Shown here: positions 53,555 through 64,000 of the stretch, in pieces | How the letters are laid out: each line of letters begins with the position of its first letter | Position numbering within the stretch: the stretch's first letter is position 1 | Made by a program: the position numbers and the translations under genes | Assembly: GCA_039090855.1 (NCBI GenBank) | Contig: CM077011.1 | Location: 20,089,001 to 20,153,000, forward strand | DNA length: 64,000 nt | Direction of reading: 5' to 3' | Origin: Macrothele yani | Lineage: Eukaryota > Arthropoda > Arachnida > Araneae > Macrothelidae | The notes under the pieces: model-generated | What the model was told of the DNA's origin: nothing | The model's database searches: none | The model's input: the letters and a program-made list of their open reading frames with translations, nothing else

Positions 53555-53720
53555 GGGACAATATGGGGAAGACTTGTGATTTAAGTGACTTTGAAAGGGG
53601 CGTTACACTGGGCGCCTGGTAAGCAGGAGCCAGCATCTCAAAAACGGCAAAACTTTTCGGCTGTATCCGGTGCTTCAAACAACAAGACTAGCTGCCGGCA
53701 GTGTTCCTGTGGGCGATATT
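53555..53720 (+). pseudogene. Tc1-like transposase N-terminal remnant
   Basis: MGKTCDLSDFERGVTLGAW, a stop, then AGASISKTAKLFGCIR reads as the first HTH of a Tc1 transposase (the usual form is DLSDFERG.IVGAR.AG.SISKTA.LLGVSR). The homology fades after about 53720. Confidence 0.65.
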
Positions 53721-53847
53721 AGGACCAGGTTCAATACATGTCACATCGAATCGAGCCTATATTGTCCCTAATAATGTGCTACTTCAGTGCAGATCATGGG
53801 TATACAACGAAGCATTGTTGAAGTTGTTTTGCTTCGAGCATAAATGT

Positions 53848-54049
53848 GCTGCCCCGGTTGTCGCGTGGTATGAGGCAATGATTGAAAATCAGTCTTCCTA
53901 GTTCGAATCTCAAGTGAAGCATATTTAGTGCGTTGTGTATAACACTGGCCCCCTTTCCAAAACCATTGACTCGAAATTAGGGATTGCCCACTCCTTATTA
54001 TAGCTCATTGAGTTGCTCATGGTGCTCATTAAATCCAAAAAAAAAAAAA
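53848..54049 (+). repeat. SINE-1 copy j, old
   Basis: The head GCTGCCCCGGTTGTCGCGTG and body (CATTGACTCGAAATTAGGGA, CATTGAGTTGCTCATGGTGC) are diverged but in order, ending in a 13-nt A-run. Confidence 0.8.
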
Positions 54050-54244
54050 TGGAAGAATGCATAAAAGTATCAAAACCTGTAGTACTAAAAAGAAGAGGGT
54101 ACACGGTGCATAAAATACGTAAAAACATAATTCAATCCTAATGCAAAATAACCAATAATATAATCAGATTAACTTTGGTAATTCACGTAAATAAGTATCA
54201 TTTAGGGCATGAAACGTATTTGTGGGTATTTTCATAGCGACATA

Positions 54245-55659
54245 CACTGGCGGAAAGTGAAAAAAGAATAAGACTTCTGATACCAACGAAATTTATACAG
54301 CATAATAACGGAATACAGAGAATAACGTGATCAAAACATTGTGGCAAAATACAGCTGTATTTGCTGGTAAACTGAAAAATAACATTTCCATGTAACATGC
54401 TTAGTACGAGGTTGAACCGCCATGAACTGCGTCACACTGTGCAATTCTGGATTGGAGTCTGTCGTACAGATGTTGGATGTAAGTTTGGAGTATTGAGTTC
54501 CAAGCATCCTCAACCTGGACACGTAAATCGGGGATGGTCGTGGCTGGCCGTGGAGACCGGATAAGTCGTTGTCCCATAAAATCCAACTCTTGCTCAATGG
54601 GGGACAAATCCGGTGAATGTGCAGGCCATGGAAGTTGTCAAACACACTGAAGTGCATGTTGCGTCGCACGTGCCGTGTGTGGGCGTGCGTTATCTTGCTA
54701 GAAAACACCATGATGTACCGACCTTGCAAATGGCACAACAACTGGATGAATGATGTTGTTGATGTAGGAGGTGCTGTTTAACGTACCCGGTATAAGCACT
54801 AGTTGTGTACAGGGGTGATAGCTGATCGCTCCCCACACCAGGGGACCAGGTGTAGCTCCTGTGTGTCGCTGGCGGATGCAAGAAGGGTGGAGGCGCTTCC
54901 CTGTGCGTCTGCGAACAGGCATACGGCCATCAGAGGCTCCCAAGAAGAATCTACTTTCATCGCTGAACACGACTGATCGCCATTGAGTTCTCCAGTGCAG
55001 ACGTTGGCAATACCACTGCAGCCATTCCTGACGGTGTGCTGGAGTCAGAGGTACACATGCCAGAGGCACATGTGCACGTAGTCCTGCATCCAGTAGACGG
55101 TTGCAGATTGTTCGCAGAGTCACCTCAGGTGCAAAGGCAACTCGGAATTTTCGTCTCAGTGGATGTTCTGCTTGACAACGCCTCTCTTATTATGCGTCGA
55201 TTGGTCCGCTCATCAGTCCATCTGTGACTCCCGGTTCCACATCTTCTCGTGTGGGAATGTTCCTGCGATCATGTACGCCACCGTCGTACCACCACCGATA
55301 CTTCCCGTCCAATTCGCTCCGCAATACGACCACCCGGCCTCGCGGAGTCCTACTATACGACCTCGCTTAAAGTCCGATAACTGCTGAAATCATACACGTC
55401 TTCCATGTCCTGGCATTGCAGCTTCTTTAGGGTCTTCGCACGTGTCCGTACGTTGACGACTGATTACAGTCACTTCGCCGTACTCCTTAAATACCACCGA
55501 CGATAATTTACATATTATGCCGTGCTGTGGCGTCAGCGCTCACCGGTTGGTCCCGAAATTAACATTACTCCTACGCAAACTAGATTCCATTAACATATGT
55601 AAATTTCATAATCGTCCGCCAATTCCTTCTTGGTGGTCTTTTTTCACTTTCCGCCAGTG
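54245..55659 (-). mobile_element. Tc1-like transposon, minus strand, defective
   Basis: Ends CACTGGCGGAAAGTGAAAAA (54245) and the complement of 55640-55659 are inverted repeats of about 25 bp flanked by TA (54243-54244 and 55660-55661). The 1.4-kb body carries a transposase pseudogene on the minus strand. Confidence 0.92.
54405..55440 (-). pseudogene. Tc1-like transposase pseudogene
   Basis: The 5' part has an HTH trace (SDFKRGRIVG... near 55370). The frame from 55123 reads TLRTICNRLLDAGLRAHVPL and WRSVVFSDESRFFLGASDGR (first catalytic Asp). A frameshift near 54700 leads to QQDNARPHTARATQHALQC (second Asp), a stop, then WPAHSPDLSPIEQELDFMGQ (Glu, followed by an unusual ELDFMG instead of HLWD) and a C-terminus ending CDAVHGGSTSY near 54405. 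At least two frameshifts and a stop, so inactive. Confidence 0.85.
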
Positions 55660-55664
55660 TATTT

Positions 55665-56635
55665 CCCGGAGCTTGACTTGACGAAAATGCATTTTTGTCT
55701 TTCGTACATGAATTTGAGAAGGTGATTAATTCGATTGGATGTCATTTGGTCAAAAAGAAACTTTTATATTATTCTGTTGCAGTTTAACGCTGGGGACGAG
55801 CTTGCTGTTTTTTAATGTGAAAATGACCTATTTTGGGGAGAACTGGGAGGGATTAAATGTTGGAGTCGAGTGAAAATGCGTCGTTTTGTCATCAAGACGA
55901 CATAGACTCGACACGGAGAGAAATTCCTCAGCACTTTTCACACCGTCACAGACCTGCTAGATTTTCAGACGACGCGAACTGTCACCAAAGTGCTGCTAGT
56001 CGTATGCCCCAGAATCCAACTGTGTTGATTTTCAATACATTTTTTTGGTATCCAACGCTATTTTGTGTAAAATATCAAACCGTACTGTTTATTTTATTTT
56101 TGCAGCAATCTTACAACGTAATATTTGCATAACACCAGCAGGAACAGATGCTTTTAATAAATCTGATTTTTTAAGGAGCGAGAGTGAAGTCTCTTTCATT
56201 AGAAAAGCAGAATCCGTACATTAATCATTTAAAAAAAAAGGAAGGACGGTATGACATATTTTATTGTTTACCACAAACCTGAATGTATCACACACAGCCA
56301 ACTCAGGGATCAGCATTCGTTCTTCTTTTTTGTTTTACACGAGTGAATCTGCATAAGCTGCTGTACGTAGTACTTCACATTTAAGGGATATTATTTCCAC
56401 TTAAATATTCGTGCACATGTTTCCAAAATTACAAAGGTGGCGTGTTTTGTATTGAAAAATGTAGTGCAATGTGTCAGATATAATATCTTTCGTTAACACA
56501 AGGGCATGCAATGAGTTAGCTTTGAATTTTCAACACACACACACACACACGCTTATGCATATTCGAAGCTATTACGAAGTACCATACGTGATGTCAATAC
56601 CACGTGCGAATCCTATCCTCTGTACGTAATCAGCA
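55665..56635. other. No gene seen
   Basis: AT-rich spacer with a short (CA)n run at about 56532-56550. The frame at 55857-56132 has no recognisable domain. Confidence 0.5.
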
Positions 56636-56639
56636 AACG

Positions 56640-57543
56640 TTTGTCAGTAATCGGGAAACGTGGCGATGTAAGCCAGTTTGATCGGGTCGGAGGACAGGCG
56701 CCAGCATTTCGGAAACAGCCGCACTTGTTGGTTGCACCCCAACTACTGTATCAAGGCTATACCAGGACTAGATTAACCATGCACAGACATCCAGATCAGA
56801 TCATATGTAGAGGATTTTAGGAAGGGTGTGTCTGACCCCAGGTCTTAAACAACCCTTAGAAACAGGAAGTTAGGAGATTTGGGCTAGAGTGTCCGATAGG
56901 AAAGTGAAACGGAAGCGAGGTACAAAGGGAAGGAAGACTCCCTTATTTATTACCGGGATCCAAAATCTTGATGTGCCCATCACAGACATCCAGCAGAATG
57001 GCTCACATTGATTAGCCACGCGCGATTGATCCTGGAGTTGAGCATCGGGTGCCAGGACTGGTTCGTCAAAAGATTCCCGACAGATGGAAGAAGGTCGCAC
57101 CGTGCAGATGGCCGTGTTTGCATATGGTTTAAACAGCATTAAGCCGTGACTTTTTTTGATTGTAGGTTTAACGACCACCGTGAGCAACTCAATGGGCTAT
57201 AAGCAGTCGCCCGTCCCTAATTTAGGGTCGCTGATTCCAAGGAAGGGAGACAGCCAGTGCCGTAAGACAAACACAACATCCATGCCTCACCGGGATTCGA
57301 ACCCGGACCCCGTTCGGACGAATAATCAGTGGCCATCGCTTAGACCACTGCGCCACCGGGGCGGCGCCCTAACTTCTGGTTGCACGGTTGGGGTTCAACA
57401 CGCCGGTGAAGGTAATGCTCTGTTATAGGGAGCTTTTTTCCTGACAATCCCTTGATACGTTAGTTATCCTTCCACAAACACTGAATGGTGGACCCTACAG
57501 GGACCTGTTAGCCAACCATCTCAGTTCATATCAGGTTTACACG
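56640..57543 (+). pseudogene. Tc1-like transposase remnant, left part (host of the 23-bp array)
   Basis: In order on the plus strand: the HTH piece ASISETAALVGCTPTTVSRL (about 56700), HRADGRVCIWF (about 57097, just after the first catalytic motif), a SINE-1 insertion on the opposite strand (57151-57365), VQHAGEGNALLXGAFF (about 57391) and YRDLLANHLSSYQVYTEHSA (about 57490-57555). This is the normal Tc1 order up to the residue before the second catalytic motif. The reading then enters MFQ-stop-D at 57556, where the tandem array begins. Many frame breaks. Confidence 0.75.
57151..57365 (-). repeat. SINE-1 copy k, minus strand
   Basis: Read on the minus strand: GCCGCCCCGGTGGCGCAGTG at 57365 downward, body, and a short tail complementary to the T-run at 57151-57157. 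It is inserted in the Tc1 remnant, so it is younger than that remnant. Confidence 0.92.
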
Positions 57544-60500
57544 GAGCACAGTGCCATGTTTCAATAGGACACAGTGCCATCTTTCAATAGGACACAGTGC
57601 CATCTTTCAACAGGACACAGTGCCATCTTTCAAAAGGACACAGTGCCATCTTTTCAACAGGACACAGTGCCATCTTTCAACAGGACACAGTGCCATCTTT
57701 CAATAGGACACAGTGCCATCTTTCAATAGGACACAGTGCCATCTTTCAACAGGACACAGTGCCATGTTTCAATAGGACACAGTGCCATCTTTCAATAGGA
57801 CACAGTGCCATCTTTCAACAGGACACAGTGCCATCTTTCAAAAGGACACAGTGCCATCTTTCAACAGGACACAGTGCCATCTTTCAACAGGACACAGTGC
57901 CATCTTTCAATAGGACACAGTGCCATCTTTCAATAGGACACAGTGCCATCTTTCAACAGGACACAGTGCCATGTTTCAATAGGACACAGTGCCATCTTTC
58001 AATAGGACACAGTGCCATCTTTCAACAGGACACAGTGCCATCTTTCAAAAGGACACAGTGCCATCTTTCAACAGGACACAGTGCCATCTTTTCAACAGGA
58101 CACAGTGCCATCTTTCAATAGGACACAGTGCCATCTTTCAATAGGACACAGTGCCATCTTTCAACAGGACACAGTGCCATGTTTCAATAGGACACAGTGC
58201 CATCTTTCAATAGGACACAGTGCCATCTTTCAACAGGACACAGTGCCATCTTTCAAAAGGACACAGTGCCATCTTTCAACAGGACACAGTGCCATCTTTC
58301 AACAGGACACAGTGCCATCTTTCAATAGGACACAGTGCCATCTTTCAATAGGACACAGTGCCATCTTTCAACAGGACACAGTGCCATGTTTCAATAGGAC
58401 ACAGTGCCATCTTTCAATAGGACACAGTGCCATCTTTCAACAGGACACAGTGCCATCTTTCAAAAGGACACAGTGCCATCTTTCAACAGGACACAGTGCC
58501 ATCTTTCAACAGGACACAGTGCCATCTTTCAATAGGACACAGTGCCATCTTTCAATAGGACACAGTGCCATCTTTCAATAAGACACAGTGCCATCTTTCA
58601 ATAGGACACAGTGCCATCTTTCAATAGGACACAGTGCCATCTTTCAACAGGACACAGTGCCATCTTTCAATAGGACACAGTGCCATCTTTCAATAGGACA
58701 CAGTGCCATCTTTCAACAGGACACAGTGCCATCTTTCAATAGGACACAGTGCCATCTTTCAATAGGACACAGTGCCATCTTTCAATAGGACACAGTGCCA
58801 TCTTTCAACAGGACACAGTGCCATCTTTCAATAGGACAGAGTGCCATCTTTCAATAGGGACACAGTGCCATCTTTCAACAGGACGCAGTGCCATCTTTCA
58901 ATAGGACACAGTGCCATCTTTCAACAGGACACAGTGCCATCTTTCAATAGGACACAGTGCCATCTTTCAACAGGACACAGTGCCATCTTTCAATAGGACA
59001 CAGTGCCATCTTTCAATAGGACACAGTGCCATCTTTCAACAGGACACAGTGCCATCTTTCAATAGGACACAGTGCCATCTTTCAATAGGACACAGTGCCA
59101 TCTTTCAACAGGACACAGTGCCATCTTTCAATAGGACACAGTGCCATCTTTCAACAGGACACAGTGCCATCTTTCAACAGGACACAGTGCCATCTTTCAA
59201 TAGGACACAGTGCCATCTTTCAATAGGACACAGTGCCATCTTTCAACAGGACACAGTGCCATCTTTCAACAGGACACAGTGATATCTTTCAATAGGACAC
59301 AGTGCCATCTTTCAACAGGACACAGTGCCATCTTTCAATAGGACACAGTGCCATCTTTCAATAGGACACAGTGCCATCTTTCAACAGGACACAGTGCCAT
59401 CTTTCAATAGGACACAGTGCCATCTTTCAATAGGACACAGTGCCATCTTTCAACAGGACACAGTGCCATCTTTCAATAGGACACAGTGCCATCTTTCAAC
59501 AGGACACAGTGCCATCTTTCAATAGGACACAGTGCCATCTTTCAATAGGACACAGTGCCATCTTTCAACAGGACACAGTGCCATCTTTCAATAGGACACA
59601 GTGCCATCTTTCAATAGGACACAGTGCCATTTTTCAATAGGACACAGTGCCATCTTTCAACAGGACACAGTGCCATCTTTTCAACAGGACACAGTGCCAG
59701 CTTTCAACAGGACACAGTGCCATCTTTCAATAGGACACAGTGCCATCTTTCAATAGGACACAGTGTCATCTTTCAACCGGACACAGTGCCATCTTTCAAT
59801 AGGACACAGTGCCATCTTTCAACAGGACACAGTGCCATCTTTCAATAGGACACAGTGCCATCTTTCAACAGGACACAGTGCCATCTTTCAACAGGACACA
59901 GTGCCATCTTTCAATAGGACACAGTGCCATCTTTCAACAGGACACAGTGCCATCTTTCAATAGGACACAGTGCCATCTTTCAACAGGACACAGTGCCATC
60001 TTTCAACAGGACACAGTGCCATCTTTCAATAGGACACAGTGCCATCTTTCAACAGGACACAGTGCCATCTTTCAATAGGACACAGTGCCATCTTTCAATA
60101 GGACACAGTGCCATCTTTCAACAGGACACAGTGCCATCTTTCAATAGGACACAGTGCCATCTTTCAATAGGACACAGTGCCATCTTTCAACAGGACACAG
60201 TGCCATCTTTCAATAGGACACAGTGCCATCTTTCAACAGGACACAGTGCCATCTTTCAATAGGACACAGTGCCATCTTTCAATAGGACACAGTGCCATCT
60301 TTCAACAGGACACAGTGCCATCTTTCAATAGGACACAGTGCCATCTTTCAATAGGACACAGTGCCATCTTTCAACAGGACACAGTGCCATCTTTCAATAG
60401 GACACAGTGCCATCTTTCAATAGGACACAGTGCCATCTTTCAATAGGACACAGTGCCATCTTTCAATAGGACACAGTGCCATCTTTCAACAGGACACAGT

Positions 60501-63500
60501 GCCATCTTTCAATAGGACACAGTGCCATCTTTCAACAGGACACAGTGCCATCTTTCAATAGGACACAGTGCCATCTTTCAATAGGACACAGTGCCATCTT
60601 TCAACAGGACACAGTGCCATCTTTCAATAGGACACAGTGCCATCTTTCAATAGGACACAGTGCCATCTTTCAACAGGACACAGTGCCATCTTTCAACAGG
60701 ACACAGTGAATTCTTTCAATAGGACACAGTGCCATCTTTCAATAGGACACAGTGCCATCTTTCAACAGGACACAGTGCCATCTTTCAATAGGACACAGTG
60801 CCATCTTTCAATAGGACACAGTGCCATCTTTCAATAGGACACAGTGCCATCTTTCAATAGGACACAGTGCCATCTTTCAACAGGACACAGTGCCATCTTT
60901 CAACAGGACACAGTGCCATCTTTCAATAGGACACAGTGCCATCTTTCAACAGGACACAGTGCCATCTTTCAATAGGACACAGTGCCATCTTTCAATAGGA
61001 CACAGTGCCATCTTTCAACAGGACACAGTGCCATCTTTCAATAGGACACAGTGCCATCTTTCAACAGGACACAGTGCCATCCTTCAATAGGACACAGTGC
61101 CATCTTTCAATAGGACACAGTGCCATCTTTCAACAGGACACAGTGCCATCTTTCAATAGGACACAGTGCCATCTTTCAATAGGACACAGTGCCATCTTTC
61201 AATAGGACACAGTGCCATCTTTCAACAGGACACAGTGCCATCTTTCAATAGGACACAGTGCCATCTTTCAATAGGACACAGTGCCATCTTTCAACAGGAC
61301 ACAGTGCCATCTTTCAATAGGACACAGTGCCATCTTTCAATAGGACACAGTGCCATCTTTCAACAGGACACAGTGCCATCTTTCAATAGGACACAGTGCC
61401 ATCTTTCAACAGGACACAGTGCCATCTTTTCAATAGGACACAGTGCCATCTTTCAATAGGACACAGTGCCATCTTTCAACAGGACACAGTGCCATCTTTC
61501 AACAGGACACAGTGCCATCTTTCAATAGGACACAGTGCCATATTTCAACAGGACACAGTGCCATCTTTCAACAGGACACAGTGCCATCTTTCAATAGGAC
61601 ACAGTGCCATCTTTCAACAGGACACAGTGCCATCTTTCAACAGGACACAGTGCCATCTTTCAATAGGACACAGTGCCATCTTTCAACAGGACACAGTGCC
61701 ATCTTTCAATAGGACACAGTGCCATCTTTCAACAGGACACAGTGCCATCTTTCAATAGGACACAGTGCCATCTTTCAATAGGACACAGTGCCATCTTTCA
61801 ACAGGACACAGTGCCATCTTTCAATAGGACACAGTGCCATCTTTCAATAGGACACAGTGCCATCTTTCAACAGGACACAGTGCCATCTTTCAACAGGACA
61901 CAGTGCCATCTTTCAACAGGACACAGTGCCATCTTTCAACAGGACACAGTGCCATCTTTCAACAGGACACAGTGCCATCATTCAATAGGACACAGTGCCA
62001 TCTTTCAACAGGACACAGTGCCATCTTTCAATAGGACACAGTGCCATCTTTCAACAGGACACAGTGCCATCTTTCAATAGGACACAGTGCCATCTTTCAA
62101 TAGGACACAGTGCCATCTTTCAACAGGACACAGTGCCATCTTTCAATAGGACACAGTGCCATCTTTCAATAGGACACAGTGCCATCTTTCAACAGGACAC
62201 AGTGCCATCTTTCAATAGGACACAGTGCCATCTTTCAATAGGACACAGTGCCATCTTTCAACAGGTCACAGTGCCATCTTTCAACAGGACACAGTGCCAT
62301 CTTTCAACAGGACACAGTGCCATCTTTCAATGGGACACAGTGCCATCTTTCAACAGGACACAGTGCCATCTTTCAATGGGACACAGTGCCATCTTTCAAC
62401 AGGACACAGTGCCATCTTTCAATGGGACAGAGTGCCATCTTTCAACAGGACACAGTGCCATCTTTCAATGGGACAGAGTGCCATCTTTCAACAGGACACA
62501 GTGCCATCTTTCAACAGGACACAGTGCCATCTTTCAATGGGACACAGTGCCATCTTTCAATAGGACACAGTGCCATCTTTCAATAGGACACAATGCCATC
62601 TTTCAACAGGACACAGTGCCATCTTTCAATAGGACACAGTGCCATCTTTCAACAGGACACAGTGCCATCTTTCAATAGGACACAGTGCCATCTTTCAACA
62701 GGACACAGTGCCATCTTTCAATAGGACACAGTGCCATCTTTCAACAGGACACAGTGCCATCTTTCAATAGGACACAGTGCGATCTTTCAACAGGACACAG
62801 TGCCATCTTTCAACAGGACACAGTGCCATCTTTCAATAGGACACAGTGCCATCTTTCAAAGGGACACAGTGCCATCTTTCAACAGGACACAGTGCCATCC
62901 TTCAACAGGACACAGTGCCATCTTTCAACAGGACACAGTGCCATCTTTCAAAAGGACACAGTGCCATCTTTCAATGGGACACAGTGCCATCTTTCAAAAG
63001 GACACAGTGCCATCTTTCAACAGGACACAGTGCCATCTTTCAATAGGACACAGTGCCATCTTTCAATAGGACACAGTGCCATCTTTCAACAGGACACAGT
63101 GCCATCTTTCAACAGGACACAGTGCCATCTTTCAACAGGACACAGTGCCATCTTTCAACAGGACACAGTGCCATCTTTCAATAGGACACAGTGCCATCTT
63201 TCAATAGGACACAGTGCCATCTTTCAATAGGACACAGTGCCATCTTTCAACAGGACACAGTGCCATCTTTCAACAGGACACAGTGCCATCTTTCAATAGG
63301 ACACAGTGCCATCTTTCAACAGGACACAGTGCCATCTTTCAATAGGACACAGTGCCATCTTTCAACAGGACACAGTGCCATCTTTCAACAGGAGACAGTG
63401 CCATCTTTCAAGAGGACACAGTGCCATCTTTCAATAGGACACAGTGCCATCTTTCAATAGGACACAGTGCCATCTTTCAATAGGACACAGTGCCATCTTT

Positions 63501-63826
63501 CAACAGGACACAGTGCCATCTTTCAATAGGACACAGTGCCATCTTTCAACAGGACACAGTGCCATCTTTCAACAGGACACAGTGCCATCTTTCAACAGGA
63601 CACAGTGCCATCTTTCAACAGGACACAGTGCCATCTTTCAGTAGGACACTGCCATCTTTCAACAGGACACAGTGCCATCTTTCAATAGGACACAGTTCCA
63701 TCTTTCAATAGGACACAGTGCCATCTTTCAATAGGACACAGTGCCATCTTTCAATAGGACACAGTGCCATCTTTAAATAGGACACAGTGCCATCTTTCAA
63801 TAGTGTCGAACATCTTTCAATAGATC
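57544..63826. repeat. 23-bp satellite array, about 270 copies
   Basis: About 6.28 kb of head-to-tail 23-bp units. The core is GACACAGTGCCATCTTTCAA followed by CAG, TAG, AAG, TGG or a rarer triplet variant. CAACAG and CAATAG types dominate; AAAAGG types occur near 57630-58460 and 62945-63000, and CAATGG types at 62329-62545. A few single-base indels (CTTTTC at 57650, 58086, 59678 and 61429) shift the register. Since 23 is not a multiple of three, each unit is read in a different frame and three units make 23 codons, so all the repeat-protein frames here are by-products. In one frame the unit reads IFQQDTVPS. Confidence 0.97.
57556..58590. repeat. Nine-unit higher-order repeat (about 207 bp)
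   Basis: The marker variant ATGTTTCAATAG occurs at 57556, 57764, 57971, 58179 and 58386, spaced 208, 207, 208 and 207 bp. Between markers the unit types follow the same order each time: TAG, CAG, AAG, CAG, CAG, TAG, TAG, CAG. The extra T that makes 208 sits at the fifth unit in copy one and the sixth in copy three. The order breaks down after about 58570. Confidence 0.9.
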
Positions 63827-64000
63827 ATCGGGCTCGTATAACTGCTAAGTGGTCGGAACGCCACGGCAACGAATTCGTCCCATGTCTTTGGCGCCAAAAC
63901 ACCCCTGACTGCAATCCAATTGAAAATTTCGGGGATTTCCTAAAAATGGGGTGTGAGAACTACTGATTCTGCTCCATCGAATGAGCGTAACTAACGGAGC
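63826..64000 (+). pseudogene. Tc1-like transposase remnant, right part
   Basis: Directly after the array the plus strand reads DHRARITAKWSERHGNEFVP then CLWRQNTPDCNPIENFGDFL. This is the stretch that follows the QQDN motif and carries the catalytic Glu (NPIENLWD in relatives). With the left part it shows the array sits inside the codons around the second catalytic Asp. A stop occurs at about 63964 and the window ends before the C-terminus and terminal repeat. Confidence 0.85.

Noticed and set aside
57597..63711. Many repeat-protein genes (FNRTQCHLS and related peptides)
   Set aside because: They are frame by-products of a 23-bp tandem repeat, overlap in all three frames and have no gene context.
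57544..63826. CRISPR array
   Set aside because: The repeats are directly adjacent with no spacers, and the surroundings are eukaryotic transposon DNA.

Overview
This window is eukaryotic, repeat-rich DNA, most likely from an arthropod. A chelicerate such as a spider, tick or relative is my guess, not a proof. The basis is split coding exons with GT/AG borders, tRNA-derived SINEs with poly(A) tails and target-site duplications, many Tc1/mariner copies, a LINE open reading frame 1 with three zinc knuckles, and a Penelope-like fragment. I see no bacterial operons, ribosome binding sites, CRISPR arrays or intact tRNA/rRNA genes.

Host genes are sparse. Two consecutive exons of a teneurin (YD-repeat cell-surface adhesion receptor) lie on the minus strand at 49246-49630 and 36438-37651. 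They join in phase across an 11.6-kb intron full of SINEs, a decayed ~150-bp tandem repeat, Tc1/mariner remains and a GA-rich tract. A second multi-exon locus lies on the plus strand (18300-19239, 23605-23665, 23753-23817, poly(A) signal at 23922). It resembles the SAMD3-like family of uncharacterised proteins but carries two frameshifts at A-runs and one in-frame stop. Its first intron holds a mariner-like element that was itself split by a LINE.

Layout: 1-4 kb, tRNA-like repeats and a 45-bp minisatellite. 4-12.3 kb, five Tc1-like elements in various states of decay plus SINE-1 copies. 12.3-14.9 kb, a LINE with ORF1 but no ORF2. 15-17.6 kb, CCAAC/GGCC-rich degenerate repeats and SINEs. 18.3-23.9 kb, the SAMD3-like locus. 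24.8-28.8 kb, a deletion-derivative mariner-like element, a dispersed repeat family, a foldback repeat and one apparently intact Tc1-like transposon. 33.6-34.8 kb, a 1.2-kb palindrome made from Penelope-like DNA. 36.4-49.6 kb, the teneurin exons and intron. 50-56 kb, inverted tRNA-like SINEs, repeats and another Tc1 element. 56.6-64 kb, a Tc1 transposase remnant interrupted by about 6.3 kb of a 23-bp tandem repeat.

The most striking structure is that last array. Its 23-bp unit reads FQQD in one frame, which is the codon context of the second catalytic aspartate of Tc1 transposases. The sequence on either side encodes the parts of a Tc1 transposase that should precede and follow this motif. 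The array therefore looks like a satellite grown from the catalytic core of a transposon. The proximal part also has a nine-unit higher-order repeat of about 207 bp.

Limits: no alignment, search or folding program was used. Family calls rest on motif recognition, copy boundaries are approximate unless set by a target-site duplication or terminal repeat, and repeat family names (SINE-1, SINE-C, R2 and so on) are local labels.
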